64,000 bases of DNA from Paramecium octaurelia (lineage: Eukaryota; Ciliophora; Oligohymenophorea; Peniculida; Parameciidae). The DNA lies in NCBI GenBank assembly GCA_905182995.1, contig CAJJDP010000071.1, positions 172,714-236,713 on the forward strand. Direction: 5' to 3'. Of the stretch, positions 24,996-39,300 are shown in pieces (position 1 is the stretch's first letter; each line of letters begins with the position of its first letter). Both the position numbers and the translations under genes were made by a program. The notes under the pieces are model-generated. The model was not told the origin of the DNA, searched no databases, and saw nothing but the letters and a program-made list of their open reading frames with translations.

Positions 24996-26406
24996 ATGAG
25001 ATAATTTATATCAAAAAATCCAGCTACAAAATAGGTATTAGGGGAATTCAAGTTTCTAAATGATTAAGAATTAAATCATGTGATACAATAATCAAAAGAG
25101 GGATATCAAATCAATAAGAACAGTTCATTTTAAATAAAATCAGAGAAGCTATTGAAGTAGAAATGATATATTTAAGTAGGTTGGCAGATTTATTGAATTA
25201 GAATTAAGAAAAATATGCTAAATTGATATCTTATGAAATAGGAAAACCTATATCATAATCAATGGCTGAGGTGAAGAAATCTCAAAATTATTGTAAATAT
25301 TATGCTGAGAATATAAATAAATATTTATAACCTCAGAGAGTGAAAACAGAAGCAAAGAATAGTTATGTACAATATTCACCTATAGGTACAATTTACTCAA
25401 TATCACCTTTTAATTTTCCATTTTGGTTATGTAACAAAAGAATTTAGTTTTAGGTTTTAAGCCAATAATTCCAATGCTAGCAGTTGGTAATGCAGTAATT
25501 CATAGACCATCTGATTCTACAGGTCTATGTGGATTAGCTCTATAGGAACTATTTACATCAGCAGGATTCGATGGCAACATTTTTTAGAATGCATTTACGA
25601 CTGCTTAATAACTAGATTAAGTGATGGCACATCCTTAGATATAAGGTGTATCATTTACAGGTTCCACAGCTGCAGGTTCAATATTAGGAGCTACTGCTGG
25701 TAAGTATCTGAAGAGAAGTGTATTGGAATTGGGAGGATCTGATCCATTTTGTGTATTATAAAATGCAAATGTTGAATTGGCAGTTTAATTGGCTCTTAAA
25801 TCAAGAGTTGCAAATTGCGGATAGGTTTGTTTTTCAGCAAAAAGATTCATAGTTCATTTTCAATATTATGATATTTTTAAGGAGAAATTAGTGAATGCTT
25901 TAGAGAAATTGAAAATCGGTGATCCTTTATTAGAGACCACTGAATTAGGACCAATGGCTAGAGAGGATTTAATAACAAATATTTTGAATTAGATAAAGAA
26001 GGGAGTGGATGAAGGAGCTAAGATAGTATATGGAGGGAAGAGATTAAAGGAGAATGAAAACTTTATGTTGCCAACGGTAGTAGAGGTGGATGAGTAAAAT
26101 GTGTTGGCAAAAGAGGAGACATTTGGACCATTATTTAGTCTAATCAAAGCTAATAGTAATGATGAGATATTAAAGATTGCGAATAACACACCATATGGAT
26201 TAGGTGCAGTAGTTGTTAGTAATGATAAGAAAGAGATTGAGTAATTTGTGAATCATCTAGAAGCAGGGATGGTGTTTGTGAATGAAATAGTCAAATCAGA
26301 TTAAAGATTACCATCTGGAGGTATCAAAGGATCTGGATATGGAAGAGAATGCGGAGAATGGGGAGTCTAAAATTTTGCTAATATTAAGACAGTTTGGATC
26401 GAATGA
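24996..26406 (+). CDS. Aldehyde dehydrogenase, succinate-semialdehyde dehydrogenase-like
   Basis: Three exons (introns 25157-25179 and 25431-25453, both 23 nt) sum to 454 aa, the normal length for the compact bacterial Sad/YneI-type SSADH. Seen in order: [14 protein letters not shown] at the start, [57 protein letters not shown] with the general-base Glu (about 229), [12 protein letters not shown] with the catalytic Cys (about 263), EETFGP, and [21 protein letters not shown]. The reaction is NAD(P)+-dependent oxidation of an aldehyde, probably succinate semialdehyde from GABA breakdown. The substrate is inferred from resemblance. Both introns are proven by restored ALDH blocks. There is no clear mitochondrial presequence. 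Confidence 0.88.
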
Positions 26407-26440
26407 AAAATATTCACATTTATATAAATAAGAAATTAAA

Positions 26441-28332
26441 ATGAAAAATAAAAGATCATTAATACAAGAATAATAACCAGATCATGATACTATCAGAAGA
26501 CAGAATGAAATCGTCCTGCAACCTGCAATCTAAGTATATAAGATGTATACTCAATTGCACACAGCTGCATAAGCCGAATAAGTGGCTGATTCTCTCTCCA
26601 CAATAGAATTTATGTAGAAACAATGTGATAAAAATATGAAAGTCAGAGAGTTTGCTATGTATGCTGCTTAGTTTTTTAAATATGAACACTACAATTTTGG
26701 TTAGCCAATAATGAATTAAGGGGAGTATGGAGATAGATTTTACATTCTGTTACATGGTGAAGTGGGTGTCTATATTAAAAGATCAGCTGAGGATGTTGAA
26801 TAAGAATTGGATTTCATCACTCAGTAAAGTAGTGAAACAAACATTGGGGGCGGTCAATTGAAAAAAAAGAAAACTATCCAACTACCTTAATTTAATAGAT
26901 ATGATCTGGCACTTAGAATGTTGATAGAAAATCCTATGTATCATAATAGTGGCATTCCATTGTTCAAAAAGGTGTGGCAGTACTATTCTGGTTAGTGTTT
27001 TGGTGATTAAGCATTAATTCATGATCAACCAAGATCTGCTAGTGTTATTGTGGTATCTGAAGAGGCACACTTGATTTCTATGAATAAACATGATTACAAA
27101 TTGGTATGTGAGAAATAGATACAAGAATAAAATGTGAAAATTGAATAATTTATGAAATTATTCAATGGAGCTTCCAAATTCACTGTTTCTAAATTCATCT
27201 AAAATTTAAGAACAATCAATTTTGCATCCTAAACTATTTTATGGAAAGAAGGTGAAGAACCCAAATTTTACTTTCTGATTCAAAAAGGTAGAGTGGAACT
27301 CTTTAGACATATTCAAGATGATATCAATACGTAATCTGCTACAAAAAAGAAAAAGAAAATTGTCCTAAGCTAATTATCAGATAATGCTTTTGTGGGCTAA
27401 GAAGAAATCATTGATTCTTTACCTCAAAGATTGTATTCGTGTCAAGTATTGGATAACACTGTTGCGTATTATATGGAAGCAGCAGAATTCAATAATTTAA
27501 AAAAGAACTTTCCAGAAATCGTTAAATTATTAAAAGATAAAAGCAACCTAATCCAAGAATATATGACTAATAGACAAGCCAAAATCATTTCTATCTTATA
27601 ACAACATGACAAGGCTTAAAGTTCTCAACCTCAACAATTTCAAATTACAGAAAGAAAAACAATTCAAGAAATCTTCAAAAATCCAGATGAAAGACCAGAT
27701 AAAAATGATGTGAGATCCCAAAAACCCAGAGTCTTATTGCAATCTGAAATTGCCCATCAGAATATGATCTATCACCTTAAAAAATTGCCTAATGATCCTA
27801 AAACTAAATTCCTCATGCTTGATAAAGAAATGATTGATCAAATCAGAGATAGAGTTTCCAGAAAAATCCAAACCAATGCTGAAAAGAAAATTAGAATCAA
27901 AACTACATCACTTGATGACAATCAAATTCTAATTAATAGAGTTCAAAGTGCAGCCAGTACAAAATCCAAAAGATTAAAAAAATTTGAGAATATTGAACCT
28001 GTACTATAAATTACTTCTTCAGAACCAAATCTACTTTCACCCAATTTTGCTACCTCCTCTACCACTACAATACCTATTGTTCAAAGAGCATGGAATCCTT
28101 TGAGTAAATAATTAAAAGCCAGAATGCGGAAAACTATGAGTTGCATGTTTAGTCGAAATACTGTCCCTACAAGATAAACTGAATCTGATGAAATATTTTC
28201 TTAATTCACTTAACCTGTCAGAATTCATACCGGAAAATCTCATAGCAGAAAAATGTAAATAAGCAATTATTATTTAGAACTTCCTCTATTGCTTCACGTA
28301 AAAAAAGTGCTTAATGTCACAGTTTTATTTGA
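26441..28332 (+). CDS. Protein with two cyclic-nucleotide-binding domains
   Basis: Two exons (intron 28255-28277) give 622 aa. The first CNBD is recognisable around residues 80-230: GDRFYILLHGEVGVYIKR, then a long basic insert, and CFGDQALIHDQPRSASVIV, which is the phosphate-binding cassette (normally FGE.AL....PRxA). A second, weaker CNBD follows (ILWKEGEEPKFYFLIQKGRVELF). The C-terminal 200 residues are basic and Ser-rich. There are no membrane helices and no kinase domain, so this is a soluble cNMP-binding protein, not a channel. In the cassette the usual Glu is replaced (FGDQAL), which may alter ligand binding. The gene starts 34 nt after the upstream stop. Confidence 0.8.
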
Positions 28333-28518
28333 TTATTATATTTTTAATTAACATGATTTACTCTGCATTCACTCTCCAAAAAAGATCAAAGACAGAACCC
28401 GATAATACAATTGTTGGGACTCCCTTCAACAATCCTTCAATATCTAATGTAATATTATAATTTAGTCCTTTAGGATTAAAAAACATAAATATCATAAGTA
28501 TACAAAACTATATAACTA

Positions 28519-29601
28519 ATGAATCAAAGTCCTCGAATTAATATTAAATATTCACAGATTAAAATTGTACTAGCCATTAATTCAATCTTCAACCTAATAT
28601 CAAAACATCGATCAACAAAAATTTAAAAATATACACTAATTTTATTCCAAAATCTATCAAATTATAAAAGGGCCACGAATGCACAAAATTATGAAATTTA
28701 ATGCCATAGGCAATTATAATATTTTCAAGGTATGTCTAAATTATTAATAAATACTGTTTAAATTAAAAAGGAATATTTATTTAATGTACGTCATCAACTT
28801 GTAATGAAGAGGAAGCTTAGTAAAGTATTTAATAGAATTGACAATTAAATTTATCAAAGTAAACTTATGGTTATTTTAAAACTTTTGTAATAATCTAAAA
28901 AAGATAGGAGTCTTTTAGATAACCTAAGCTACTATTATTGCAAAAAATAGGTAACACACTAAGAAAATATGGCAATAAAATTTGCAAGCTCGACTTAAAT
29001 TGCAACAGCCATTAATAAGATAGTTTTGAAACATCAAATTAGATTTTTCATAAAATTGATTAAATCAAATAAATTATAATAATCAATCAAATAAATTTAA
29101 TTGGGAGAAAGCCTTCCATTTAATAATAGGAAAGTTGTAGTTGGAGAATTTGAACTAGTTGAAAGAAAATTAAATAGTATATGCCTTCTCAATTCAGTAA
29201 TAAAGAAGAAATTGCAAAACTATTTTTTCTCTTTAAAATTATAAGATGTAAATAATTCCAAAAGGAAAGTAAGCATTAAATCATCACTTCTTAATTCTAG
29301 TTCTTCAGTTTTAAGAAAATTTATGAGACAAGGAGAGAGCATAATTGAATTATACTCATCAACTAATGACACTGAATAAAGTAAAAAGGACTATGAACAG
29401 GAGGAAATAGTTTTAAATAAGAAAAAAACTCTATGTTAAACTTAACATCCTGAATCTCTGATTAAGAAGCGGATCTCTATAAGTATATAATAAAATCTAT
29501 TGATTTAGTTCATTTATCTTAAAAAAATGACTTTAATAGAAAGTAATCTTTAGAACTCAAGACAACTAAAATTTCAAAGTAGAAATCAATATTTTAATTG
29601 A
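28519..29601 (+). CDS. Hypothetical basic protein
   Basis: A single frame of 360 aa ending in TGA with no intron. It is rich in Lys, Gln, Ser and Ile, with helical text throughout, and ends LKFQSRNQYFN. I see no signal peptide, membrane segment or known motif. The length without TGA supports a real gene, because TGA would otherwise be expected several times in such AT-rich DNA. It lies 126 nt upstream of the superoxide dismutase on the same strand. Confidence 0.5.
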
Positions 29602-29727
29602 TTGTTCCAATTTTTTTAATTGTAGGAGTTCTAGCAATATTCATAATGTTTCAATGAGATTATATATAATTCATACTGCTTAAATATTGAGAAATGTTTC
29701 TAATATCAGATATTAATCTTTTGATTT

Positions 29728-30300
29728 ATGTATTTTATATTTGCCTTGATCCTCAACCAAATTGTTGCTCATGAAGGATGCTAACATGAGCATCATGATC
29801 ATAAAGAAGAATACACAATAAATAATCTAATATATGCTGTTGCAATATTATAACCTGATAATGGAAGTGGAGTTAGTGGAATTGTAAAAATGATTTCAGA
29901 TGGATAATCTACAACAATTTAAGCTAAGATTACAGGATTATCAGATGGATTACATGGATTTCATATTCATGAATTCGGAAATTTAATTAAAGGCTGTATA
30001 TCTGCTGGACCTCATTATAATCCTCATGGAAAATTACATGGTGGTCCAAAAGATTAAGAAAGACATGTTGGGGATTTGGGAAATGTTCATTCAGAGAATG
30101 GAGTTGCTCATTTCAAACTAACTGATGATTTAGTGAAATTAAGTGGTGAATTTAGTGTGATCGGAAGATCTATGGTAGTTCATGCAAATGAGGATGATCT
30201 TGGCAAAACTGATCATCCAGATAGCAAAAGCACTGGTAATGCAGGTGCTCGTTTGGCTTGTGGTGTTATAGGAATTAGCGGACCCTTTGAGTTTGATTGA
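29728..30300 (+). CDS. Secreted Cu/Zn superoxide dismutase
   Basis: An intron-less gene of 190 aa. The first about 14 residues ([14 protein letters not shown]) look like a signal peptide and are followed by a His-rich segment ([11 protein letters not shown]). The SOD domain has all hallmarks: [11 protein letters not shown] with two Cu-ligand His (about 78-83), [12 protein letters not shown] and RHVGDLGN with Zn/Cu ligands, [10 protein letters not shown] and [13 protein letters not shown]. The enzyme dismutates superoxide. With the leader it is expected to act outside the cell or in the secretory system. The stop is only 17 nt before the ATG of the next gene. Confidence 0.93.
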
Positions 30301-30317
30301 TTATTAATTTATTATAA

Positions 30318-33300
30318 ATGAAATCATTTAATTCATTTCTGAAATTACTTCACATCTAATGGGAATAAATATGTAGTGATGATATTTCAGATTCAGTAAG
30401 GGATAAACTCAAATCCACTCTATAAAATCAAACTATATTAGAATCGAGGTTTATTTCGTTATCCAAAACGAAAAGTGAGAATCCATAAGAATATGAAAGC
30501 TTTTTTGCTTAAGAGAGAGACTCCCCATTCTTTTCAACTTATTTGCTCATATGCACCGTTATCAAAGAATACTATTCGTAAACTGATAACATGTTGAGTG
30601 AATTGTCACCAAGTCTATTAAGCTCTAGTTCAACTTAATAATAGATAACTATAGAATCAATCATAGACTGTATGGATAATCTTCTTTATGAGTATGAAAA
30701 ATTAACAGAGATCAATTTAATTGTGAAATAAGTCCTATTTGAAGTATTTTATTAGGTTGGGGGAAATTTCACAATCTTTGTAAAGAATTTGATGCTTAAT
30801 AATGATTAGCAAAATTTGGCTTAAAAATATGTAAAGGCATTCATTAATTTATAAAAACTCTTAAAATTGAATATATCTCTAAATTTTAAAGAGAAACAAA
30901 AGATACTCCCTTTTATTTATTAAATGTTATTAGGAAATACTTTGTATTTTGCCTATTTAGATGAAATTGAATATTAGAAATTCATGAATATTTTTGAATT
31001 ATTTTAATAATGTTTTTTAGAAAATTACAAACAATTACAAGAGCTAAGTGATATTGAACAATTTTAGGAGGTGCCATTTTGTTAAGTTTATTCATAATGT
31101 TTAAAATAAAAATATCAATAATAGTATTATTCTGAATTTTTACAATCTAATGTATCTAGATGGATTGATTAGATCAAGGAGTTTAATGATGTCAATTATT
31201 ATTTGATTTTCATTTATTTAATTTAAGCAATAGAGTTTGTAGATATCATCAATCTTGATCTTGAAATAATTAAAATAAGAAATCTATAAATTATAAATTT
31301 GATAAAGTAAAAGAATAATAGAGTTGTTGGTCATCTATTTAATCAGATATTATAGAATCCAAAATTATAAAGTCATATGTAAATTTTTGATGAAATATTT
31401 TAACATTAAAATCATGAAACTAAATTAATCTATTTTAAATTGATTGGAGAACAACTCTTATAGATAAACAACACCTAAATTATAGGCTAATATCTTTGCA
31501 TTCACCTAAATGGATTAAAAGAGTTTATTAATGTCAACAATCTAAGTACCCAACAACTTATTCAATTTATAACATATTTATGCAGATATTACAATCACTT
31601 TAACCAAAATCAAAAACGAGAATTCGACACTTTGATTATTTAGTTTTATTCTCAAGAAATCAAGGATGAACAATATTACAAGAAATTTGATTAAAAAATC
31701 TTATAGTTGTTAGAAGATGAATAAATTTATTAATAAATTATCGATATTGCTATTAAGAATTCCTCAAAAAGCAAACAACATAGTTATGGTTTCTTGGTTT
31801 TCATTTAAGATGTAATTAAATTCTATATTATATTAGTCTATTTCATTCAATTCTGAGAGCTTACCTCATATTCTCAAATTTATACAGTTTTTAATGGGTT
31901 CATGTAAGATAAACAAGAAAAAGTAGAATAAGAGAAATATCAATTATAAAAAAGGAAAGGGAACAAGAATCCTTGATTTTCTATTGTCCAATATGAGAAT
32001 TTTTATAACAATAATAAAGAATGTTTATGATCTAATGATCAAGGAATCTAATTTGAATGCCATCGAAAAATAACATCAATTATATACGGAAATCTATCAT
32101 AAAATCACATATATCATATACCTAATATATTGGTTGATTGAAGATAAGAGCATCTTAAATTCAGGAGGCATTTAATAAATCAGTTTGGAATTATGTCAGA
32201 TTCATTATAAATTAACAATCAACTTAATAGTCATTCTCCAGAAAACCAACAATCTTTCATCAAATACACTTTACTAAATAATTAATAATATCAATTCTAT
32301 TGCTCATGGATATGATTATATCAATTATATTAAAGATTCTTATTTTGATAAGAATAATAATTTAGTAAATCCTTAAGAGGTATTTGAATAATTAAACGAA
32401 AAAAGAGTTCAATTGAAATTGATTTTTAACAAATTCTATGAAACAAGTTTAAGTATACTATTTGAAGTGCCAAATATCACAATAGATAGAACATTTTATT
32501 TACAAATTTTAAGATTTCAACTAAAAACCCAGATTTCCCTTGTGCTTTCATTTACAGATTTCTGTCCTAAGTTTATTTTCTATTTCAGAATTGAAAGAGA
32601 CCCTGAAGTAATCAGTCTAATGAAACAATGTGCAATTATTGTGGTTTCATTGAACTAAGATCCATAAATAATAAAATAACTATTTGAAACACTAAGTTAT
32701 CATTAATCCACAATATTGATGAACGACCTCGATGAAATGTAATTAGATGCAAACGATAAGGATGATATTTAATAAGCATATAGATTGGCAAACTTATCAC
32801 CTTATCGAATTCCTTTATTGCTTTAGAGTAGTCTTTTATTAAGATTGGTGGATGATAAAAATTATTACATCAAAGTTGTTAAGATAGTTTTAGAGATTTT
32901 TCTATAGGTTTACTAATAGTGGCAGGAAATTTTGTAATCCCTATAAAAATAATCAAATCTTTTATATTTTTAAGGTGGATCATCATCTATTCAGGTTAAT
33001 TTGAACCCTGTTATACCCATTCAATTAATCGAAATGAGAATGAAATTACGACTTATTATCCAGGAAAATGAAACTCCGAGTATGTAATATTTGGATAGAA
33101 TGAGTTTTGGATCATTTTTAGTGAATTCTGAATATGTTGGTAAATTGATCATATTTACATTAATATTTGCAAAAAACCAAGAAATTCAAATATCAATTAA
33201 TAAATAGAAATTTATCATCACTTATAAATAGGATGAATAGGATTAGGAAGAAGGGATCTCAATCAAATTCGATTTGTCATAATGGTTTAACTTGAATTTT

Positions 33301-36300
33301 TACATAAAAAATAATAATAATAATCAATAAATGATACTTGAGATTAATGAGACTAAATATTCTCTATAATTCAAACTACCACAGAATCAAATACTTTAAC
33401 TTAATTAATTCGTTTTGGGAGTTACATTGAATTTTGATATAGAATAATCACAACAGATGAATAAAAAACAAAAGTTCTAAACTTAATTCCTTGATTCTTT
33501 TATATTTTTGAATTAATCATTTGATGGATAAATATCAGAATTCAACTTTATAATAAATGACTAAAAAATCAAGTTTGAACAATCTAGCAATACAAATCTA
33601 TAGAAGCAAACTAGAAATTTTATCAATTCAGGAGTCATAATTGAAGAGGAAATTGAATTTGATGATATTTTTTTGATAACTCCTTGTAGACAGATTCAAC
33701 CTATAATGTGCAGTCAGAATGTCTATATTTTGGATATGAAAAAAGGCCTTGATTTCATACAAAAGTCAGGAGGGTACAATGTCTTTTATATGGCATTGGA
33801 TGTATTGTATGCTGTATATGAAAATACAAATCTAAGTGATTCTGAAGAGATTTTGATTTTGATTTTGAAATTGTTTGAAGAAGACATATAAAGATAAGCT
33901 TCTTAGGTGTCTAGATTTGTTGATTCTAGAAATCTAAAAATTTTTGAGGAGCATTGCAAATAATGGATTTAAATAAATTCACAAGTTTCAGACTACTTCA
34001 TTAAATAATTGTTATCGATTTTTTCCAAAATAGGTGATGAGAAGACCTCTATTTAGTATTTAGTAACTGTTATAAAGATATTAGATAATAAAATAACAAC
34101 TGTTGAATAAATGAAATTGGTATTTAAGTCAATAGTAATTCAGACATTACTCAAGCCAGAAAATTTAAATTAAATAATAAATGTCCAACTATATTTTGAA
34201 AGCAGATAAATATTTACTTAAGTTTCATTAACAAAGGCTAAACCTTTCATCAATCTGGATTCAAATAATTTATTTTCACACTCCTTGACTAAATGCATTC
34301 AATATTAAGGAGTTGTGCGGACAGTAGATTTTCCTCGCCTTTCTGAATTTTTTAATTTGCTATTAAGTTAAGAATAGTTTAATCTATTCACTTTAGACAT
34401 ATTATAAATAATAGAGGTATTGATAGTAGATTTAATGAAATAAAAAAGTAAATTGAAATCAGAAGAGGACAATCTATTAAACACTTATAAAAAGAATATT
34501 GTATAAATCTTAGATAAGTAAAATAAATTCCATACAATAAATTAATATTTTATGTATGAATCAGAGGTATTTGACAAATTGTATGAATTAACTTTTTCAA
34601 TTTATGTTTCAATAGTTTAAAAGTAGAGAGTTAATTCAAAAAAGGATTCTGAATTGGGGTCATTGTAAATTTATTATGATTATTTTTCACCTCAAACATA
34701 AACAGAAGTAGGGTACTTTTTTATTTCGAAAATACTATCATTAATAAGTCAAAATGAGAAGGATGAGCATTTAATTCATTAATTATTGAAGTTTTTGAAT
34801 TAATTGTATGCAAATCAGCAGATAAAGGATACCATGAAGGAAACCTTGACTAGTTATTTTTTGGACGTATTCAAGAATGTTGTCTTAAGAAAATAGTAAT
34901 CAGAAATTTTAGTAATGAATCTGATGCAGTTTTAAGATTTTGCTTTGTTAATGAAGCATCTGATGCCTCATTCTATAAATAAGAAGTAAAACTCTTCGGA
35001 ATTGTTCACTTATTTCATAATATATCTAATAGAGATATATCCTAAATGCACAAGTGAGATTTTATATAAAGTTCACATTGAAAGCAATTTGTTCAATAAA
35101 GATAGTTTTAATTCGTTTCTATAAGCCATATATCCCATAATAATACAGTTTTATGCAATGAAGTAGGTACAGTAATTTTAAGGATAAGAGGACGAGAGAA
35201 AACTAATAAGTATTATAACAGCATATTTACATATTGAATAATGCTTTGGGGAGATATCAGATCAGGAATTTGTGAATTGGAATCTGTATTCATAAATAAT
35301 GGACAAAGGGATTGATCTCTTTAATTATTTGGATATTTTATTCTATGATCGCAATTTCGATATGCCTAACATTGAAGATAATTTTATTTGGGACTCTGTC
35401 AGATTAGAGTTTGAGAAATAAAGAAAATAGTGCAATAGAATTCTTCCCAATGGAGGCATAAAAAGATTAATGAGACAATTGATAGCACCGTATGTTAGAG
35501 TTCCATAGATGAAAAAACCAATAAAAAATTATCTATCTATTAACAAAAAGAATTGCTTAGATGATAAGATTGACTAATAAAGTTGTTTATTAGTAAAAAA
35601 ATTAATAGATAAAGAATTCTCAGCTCCTCTTTTGTAAACAAAGAAAATCTAATTAAAAAACTACAATTAGTTGTTTCAAGATGCTGGATTTTCGAGAGTT
35701 AAATAAAAAGAAACTATAGTAAGGAAATCAAGAACAAGAAAGCATTCTAGTTTTTACTAGAGTTTAATTTATTACTCTCTTTCCTAAGATAGTTCATTTG
35801 ATGAGACTTAAATTAAGAAGTAAGAATTATATTATTTACATAGTCTACAAGAAATATTTGAAAAGTATTAATTGACGAAATTATATGAATGGAAAAATGT
35901 GAATCAAAATTATGTTGAATGTTTAATTTATTAATAGGAGGCATCTTAAGATTAGATATTAATGGCTTTAAATTAACTGAATAAAATTAAATTAGAAAAT
36001 AAATAGAATAATTTAAAATCATTACAAAATACATTTGATTTGTAATAGATTGATCAAATCAGAGAGGATACTGCCTACGCCATTCAATAAAGTATATTTA
36101 TGGATTTTCAAATATATTACCAATTCGTTCATAAGCTTTGGTTGTTGTTTCCTAAGATAGCTGAATTTAATGAGATGCCAAAGACATAAAGTAATTTATC
36201 AGCACATCACCATTCATCCTTCTCCGAAATGAGTATACCCATATTTAGAGATTCCGCTAAGAAATATTGGGATAAAGAGTGTCTTGATTTGAAGTAAAGA

Positions 36301-39300
36301 CAAGGCTTATGGTTTTTTGTAGATGACTATCTTCAAGTTCTCTATTAAGAACTCAATAATTTTATCTCCCATCAAGAATTTAAATTTGAAGTTTTGGAGA
36401 ATATGCAAATGAAAATGTAGGTTTGTCATTTGGAAGATATCACAAGAAGAAGACCTCATTTAACTTAAATAAAAATGAAAAACTTTTATAAACCATACTT
36501 AAAGACTGGTAATTAAGCCAGAAAGAAACTAATTACTCTGGAGGAATCGAGCATAGACAAGAGTAAATCGAATATCAACACTTCATTTACAATTTTATTG
36601 TAAAAATCAGATAACATAGAAGAATCATTGAGTCAAAGTTTAATTAAGAGAGCTAAACGAAGATCATCTATTAGATCGGAATAACTAATATCAAATCAAG
36701 CTAGTGCAACAATTTCAAGTTTTAGAAAGGGATCATCAGATAGTAATTAATTAGTAACTGCCAAATATTTTTGTGAATATATAACTCAAGAAGCAGCCTA
36801 CCAAGGAGTGTTGAGATTTAATGATAAGAATCAATCTCTTATATTCAAATCAGAAAAAATTGATATAAAAGAACTATTTACTAGTCCAGAAGTTAAATAA
36901 ACAACTGAAGAAATATTCCTGGAAATATCTCTCTCTCAGATTCTTAGTGTGCATCCAAAGAGATTTTTATTAAATGAGATTGCTCTTGAAATATTTCTTC
37001 ATAGACAGAACTTCTTTTTCAATTTGTATAGAAATGAAAAACTACAAGAATTAGTGTCAGAATTAAAGAGAAAGAAAGTCTAAGTAGTTGATCCAATTGA
37101 AGAATTCAAGAAAAGGAATTATTAATAGAATTGGGTTGCAGGATAGTTATCCAATTTCCAATATTTAATGTTAGTAAACACATTTTCAGGAAGAACATAT
37201 AATGATTTAAGTTAATACTTCATATTTCCTTGGGTTATTTCAAATTACAAATCATAACAAATTGATTTTGCATGGAGAAAATAAGGAAATTAACTTAGAA
37301 ATCTTAAATTGCCTATGGGTGCAATATCAAAGAAAGCTGAAGATATCTTGAAAGATTATAAGGAGAGAGATCTAGATTGCATTGATGAAAACTTCATGTA
37401 TGGATCCCATTACTCAAATGCTGCAATTGTTTTCAACTATTTAATAAGATTAGAACCTTTTAATGAACTGCATTTTTCGTTATAAAAAAGTAAATTAACA
37501 TCATTAATCAATAGATAAATTCGATGTGGCAGATCGATTGTTCTCCAAAATAGACATCCTCTGGGACAACAGTGTAAAATAAGATAACAAAGAATTGATT
37601 CCTGAATTTTACTATATGCCTGAATTTCTAAGGAATATGTAAATTCATTTGTATACTTAGAAACTTCTTCGATTTTGGCACATTGCAATCGCAATCAAGA
37701 GTCACTGATGTGGAATTACCCAAATGGGTCAAGACCTAGACAGCAGAAGAGTTTGTGTATAGAATGAGATAAGCATTGGAGAGTGATGCAGTGTCTAGTT
37801 AATTGAATCATTGGATTGATCTGATATTTGGAATCAACAATAATGGATAAAATGCAGTGGATAATGTGAATGTCTTTCATTATTTGACATATGAATAAAA
37901 CCTACAAATGATTTTAAACAAAAATGAAGACCATGGAACCATTCAATCATACTTAACTTAGGTGTATTATTTTGGTTAAACCCCTAAATAATTGTTTCAG
38001 AAGGCTCATTAGAAAAAGAAATACAGTTTATCGTTATATGCAAATTAGATCCCCTACTTTGGTGACAATCCGAATAAAGCAAATAAGGGGTTCATCTTTT
38101 AATCAAAGCTTGATCAGGACAGATCGTCAATACTAGGATTTTACCCTTATTCGAAGAAATGCTTTTATATTCTGAAGGCTGATAATGACAAATATAATCA
38201 TCTAACCTTATTGGAGACCAAACAGCAAGAAGAGGAGGGATACTATTATTTTCATTGCCAACCAAAACAATTGGTGAAGTTACCTGAGATAAAAGTGGAT
38301 GGATGCAATCCTTAGAATATGTTTACTTTCATTTATGAATAAGAGCATTCTTTTGGAGATGGATTCGACTCTTAATTTTATAGTATTTACGAGGAGAAAC
38401 AGAATTACAATTTGTATTTCTGTTTGGTAGGATTCTTAGATAAGAGTGTAAAAATCTATGACCTTAAGAATAAGATGACTGAACTCAGAATAGATGTTTC
38501 AATTTCAAATGCTAAGAGATAAAAAAGGGCATCTTGTGTTAGATACCATGCCGTAACTAAGATTTTAGCTGTAGGGTCATTGGATGGGTTGCTTTAATTA
38601 TTTTAACTCCAATTCGGATAATAAATTTAAGCAAAGGGAGTTCTCTCAAAGTAATTAAGGAATGGAATTGTGAGTATAGATTTAACAGATTTAAACATTT
38701 TAACGGTAGATCAAAAGAACGTAGCGAATCTGTTTACTTTGGAAGGAGAGTAATATTTATATTATATTTTAAAGTTTATTACAAACAATTTAATTGGATA
38801 ACTCAGATAAAATTAGTCAGTGTTGCATCTAGCTTCATTTTCTAGTGTTTAAGAGTTCAAACTCTTAAATTTCAATTTACACAATAAATGGGAAATAGTA
38901 TTTGTAAACAATACAATTAATGGACAAGACTTCCAAGAACATCTTGTTCACAACTCCCTTCTCATCTAAATTTGTATAAGTTTATTTTGTTATCTAAGTT
39001 GTTGTATTCGTTGAATTAACAAGGAGAAGAAATAGTGTCTAGGAGTGATCCTTTTATTTATTATTTTGACATATTTGACTTGAAGTTACAGCAACAACAA
39101 TTAGGAATATTGAAATGTGATAAGATCCATGTCCAGAAGGGAAGCCAAAAGGGGAGCGGAGTCTCAGCACTTCATATTAGCTTTGATAGATGTCTCATTA
39201 CAGAATAGAATGAGATTAAACACATCTATTTGATTGCCATAGATAATCAGATCTTGTTTTACTTGGATGAATAATATGGTATGATATAATAAGATGTAAA

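Noticed and set aside
25130..25180. Frameshift or missing block in the aldehyde dehydrogenase
   Set aside because: A 23-nt intron at 25157-25179 joins KLLK to LADLLNQ, matching the ALDH family.
38888..39016. A myristoylation-type start MGNSICKQ, as if a new gene began here
   Set aside because: It lies out of frame inside the BEACH gene; two 25-nt introns join the BEACH frame to the downstream text, giving 3003 codons in total.
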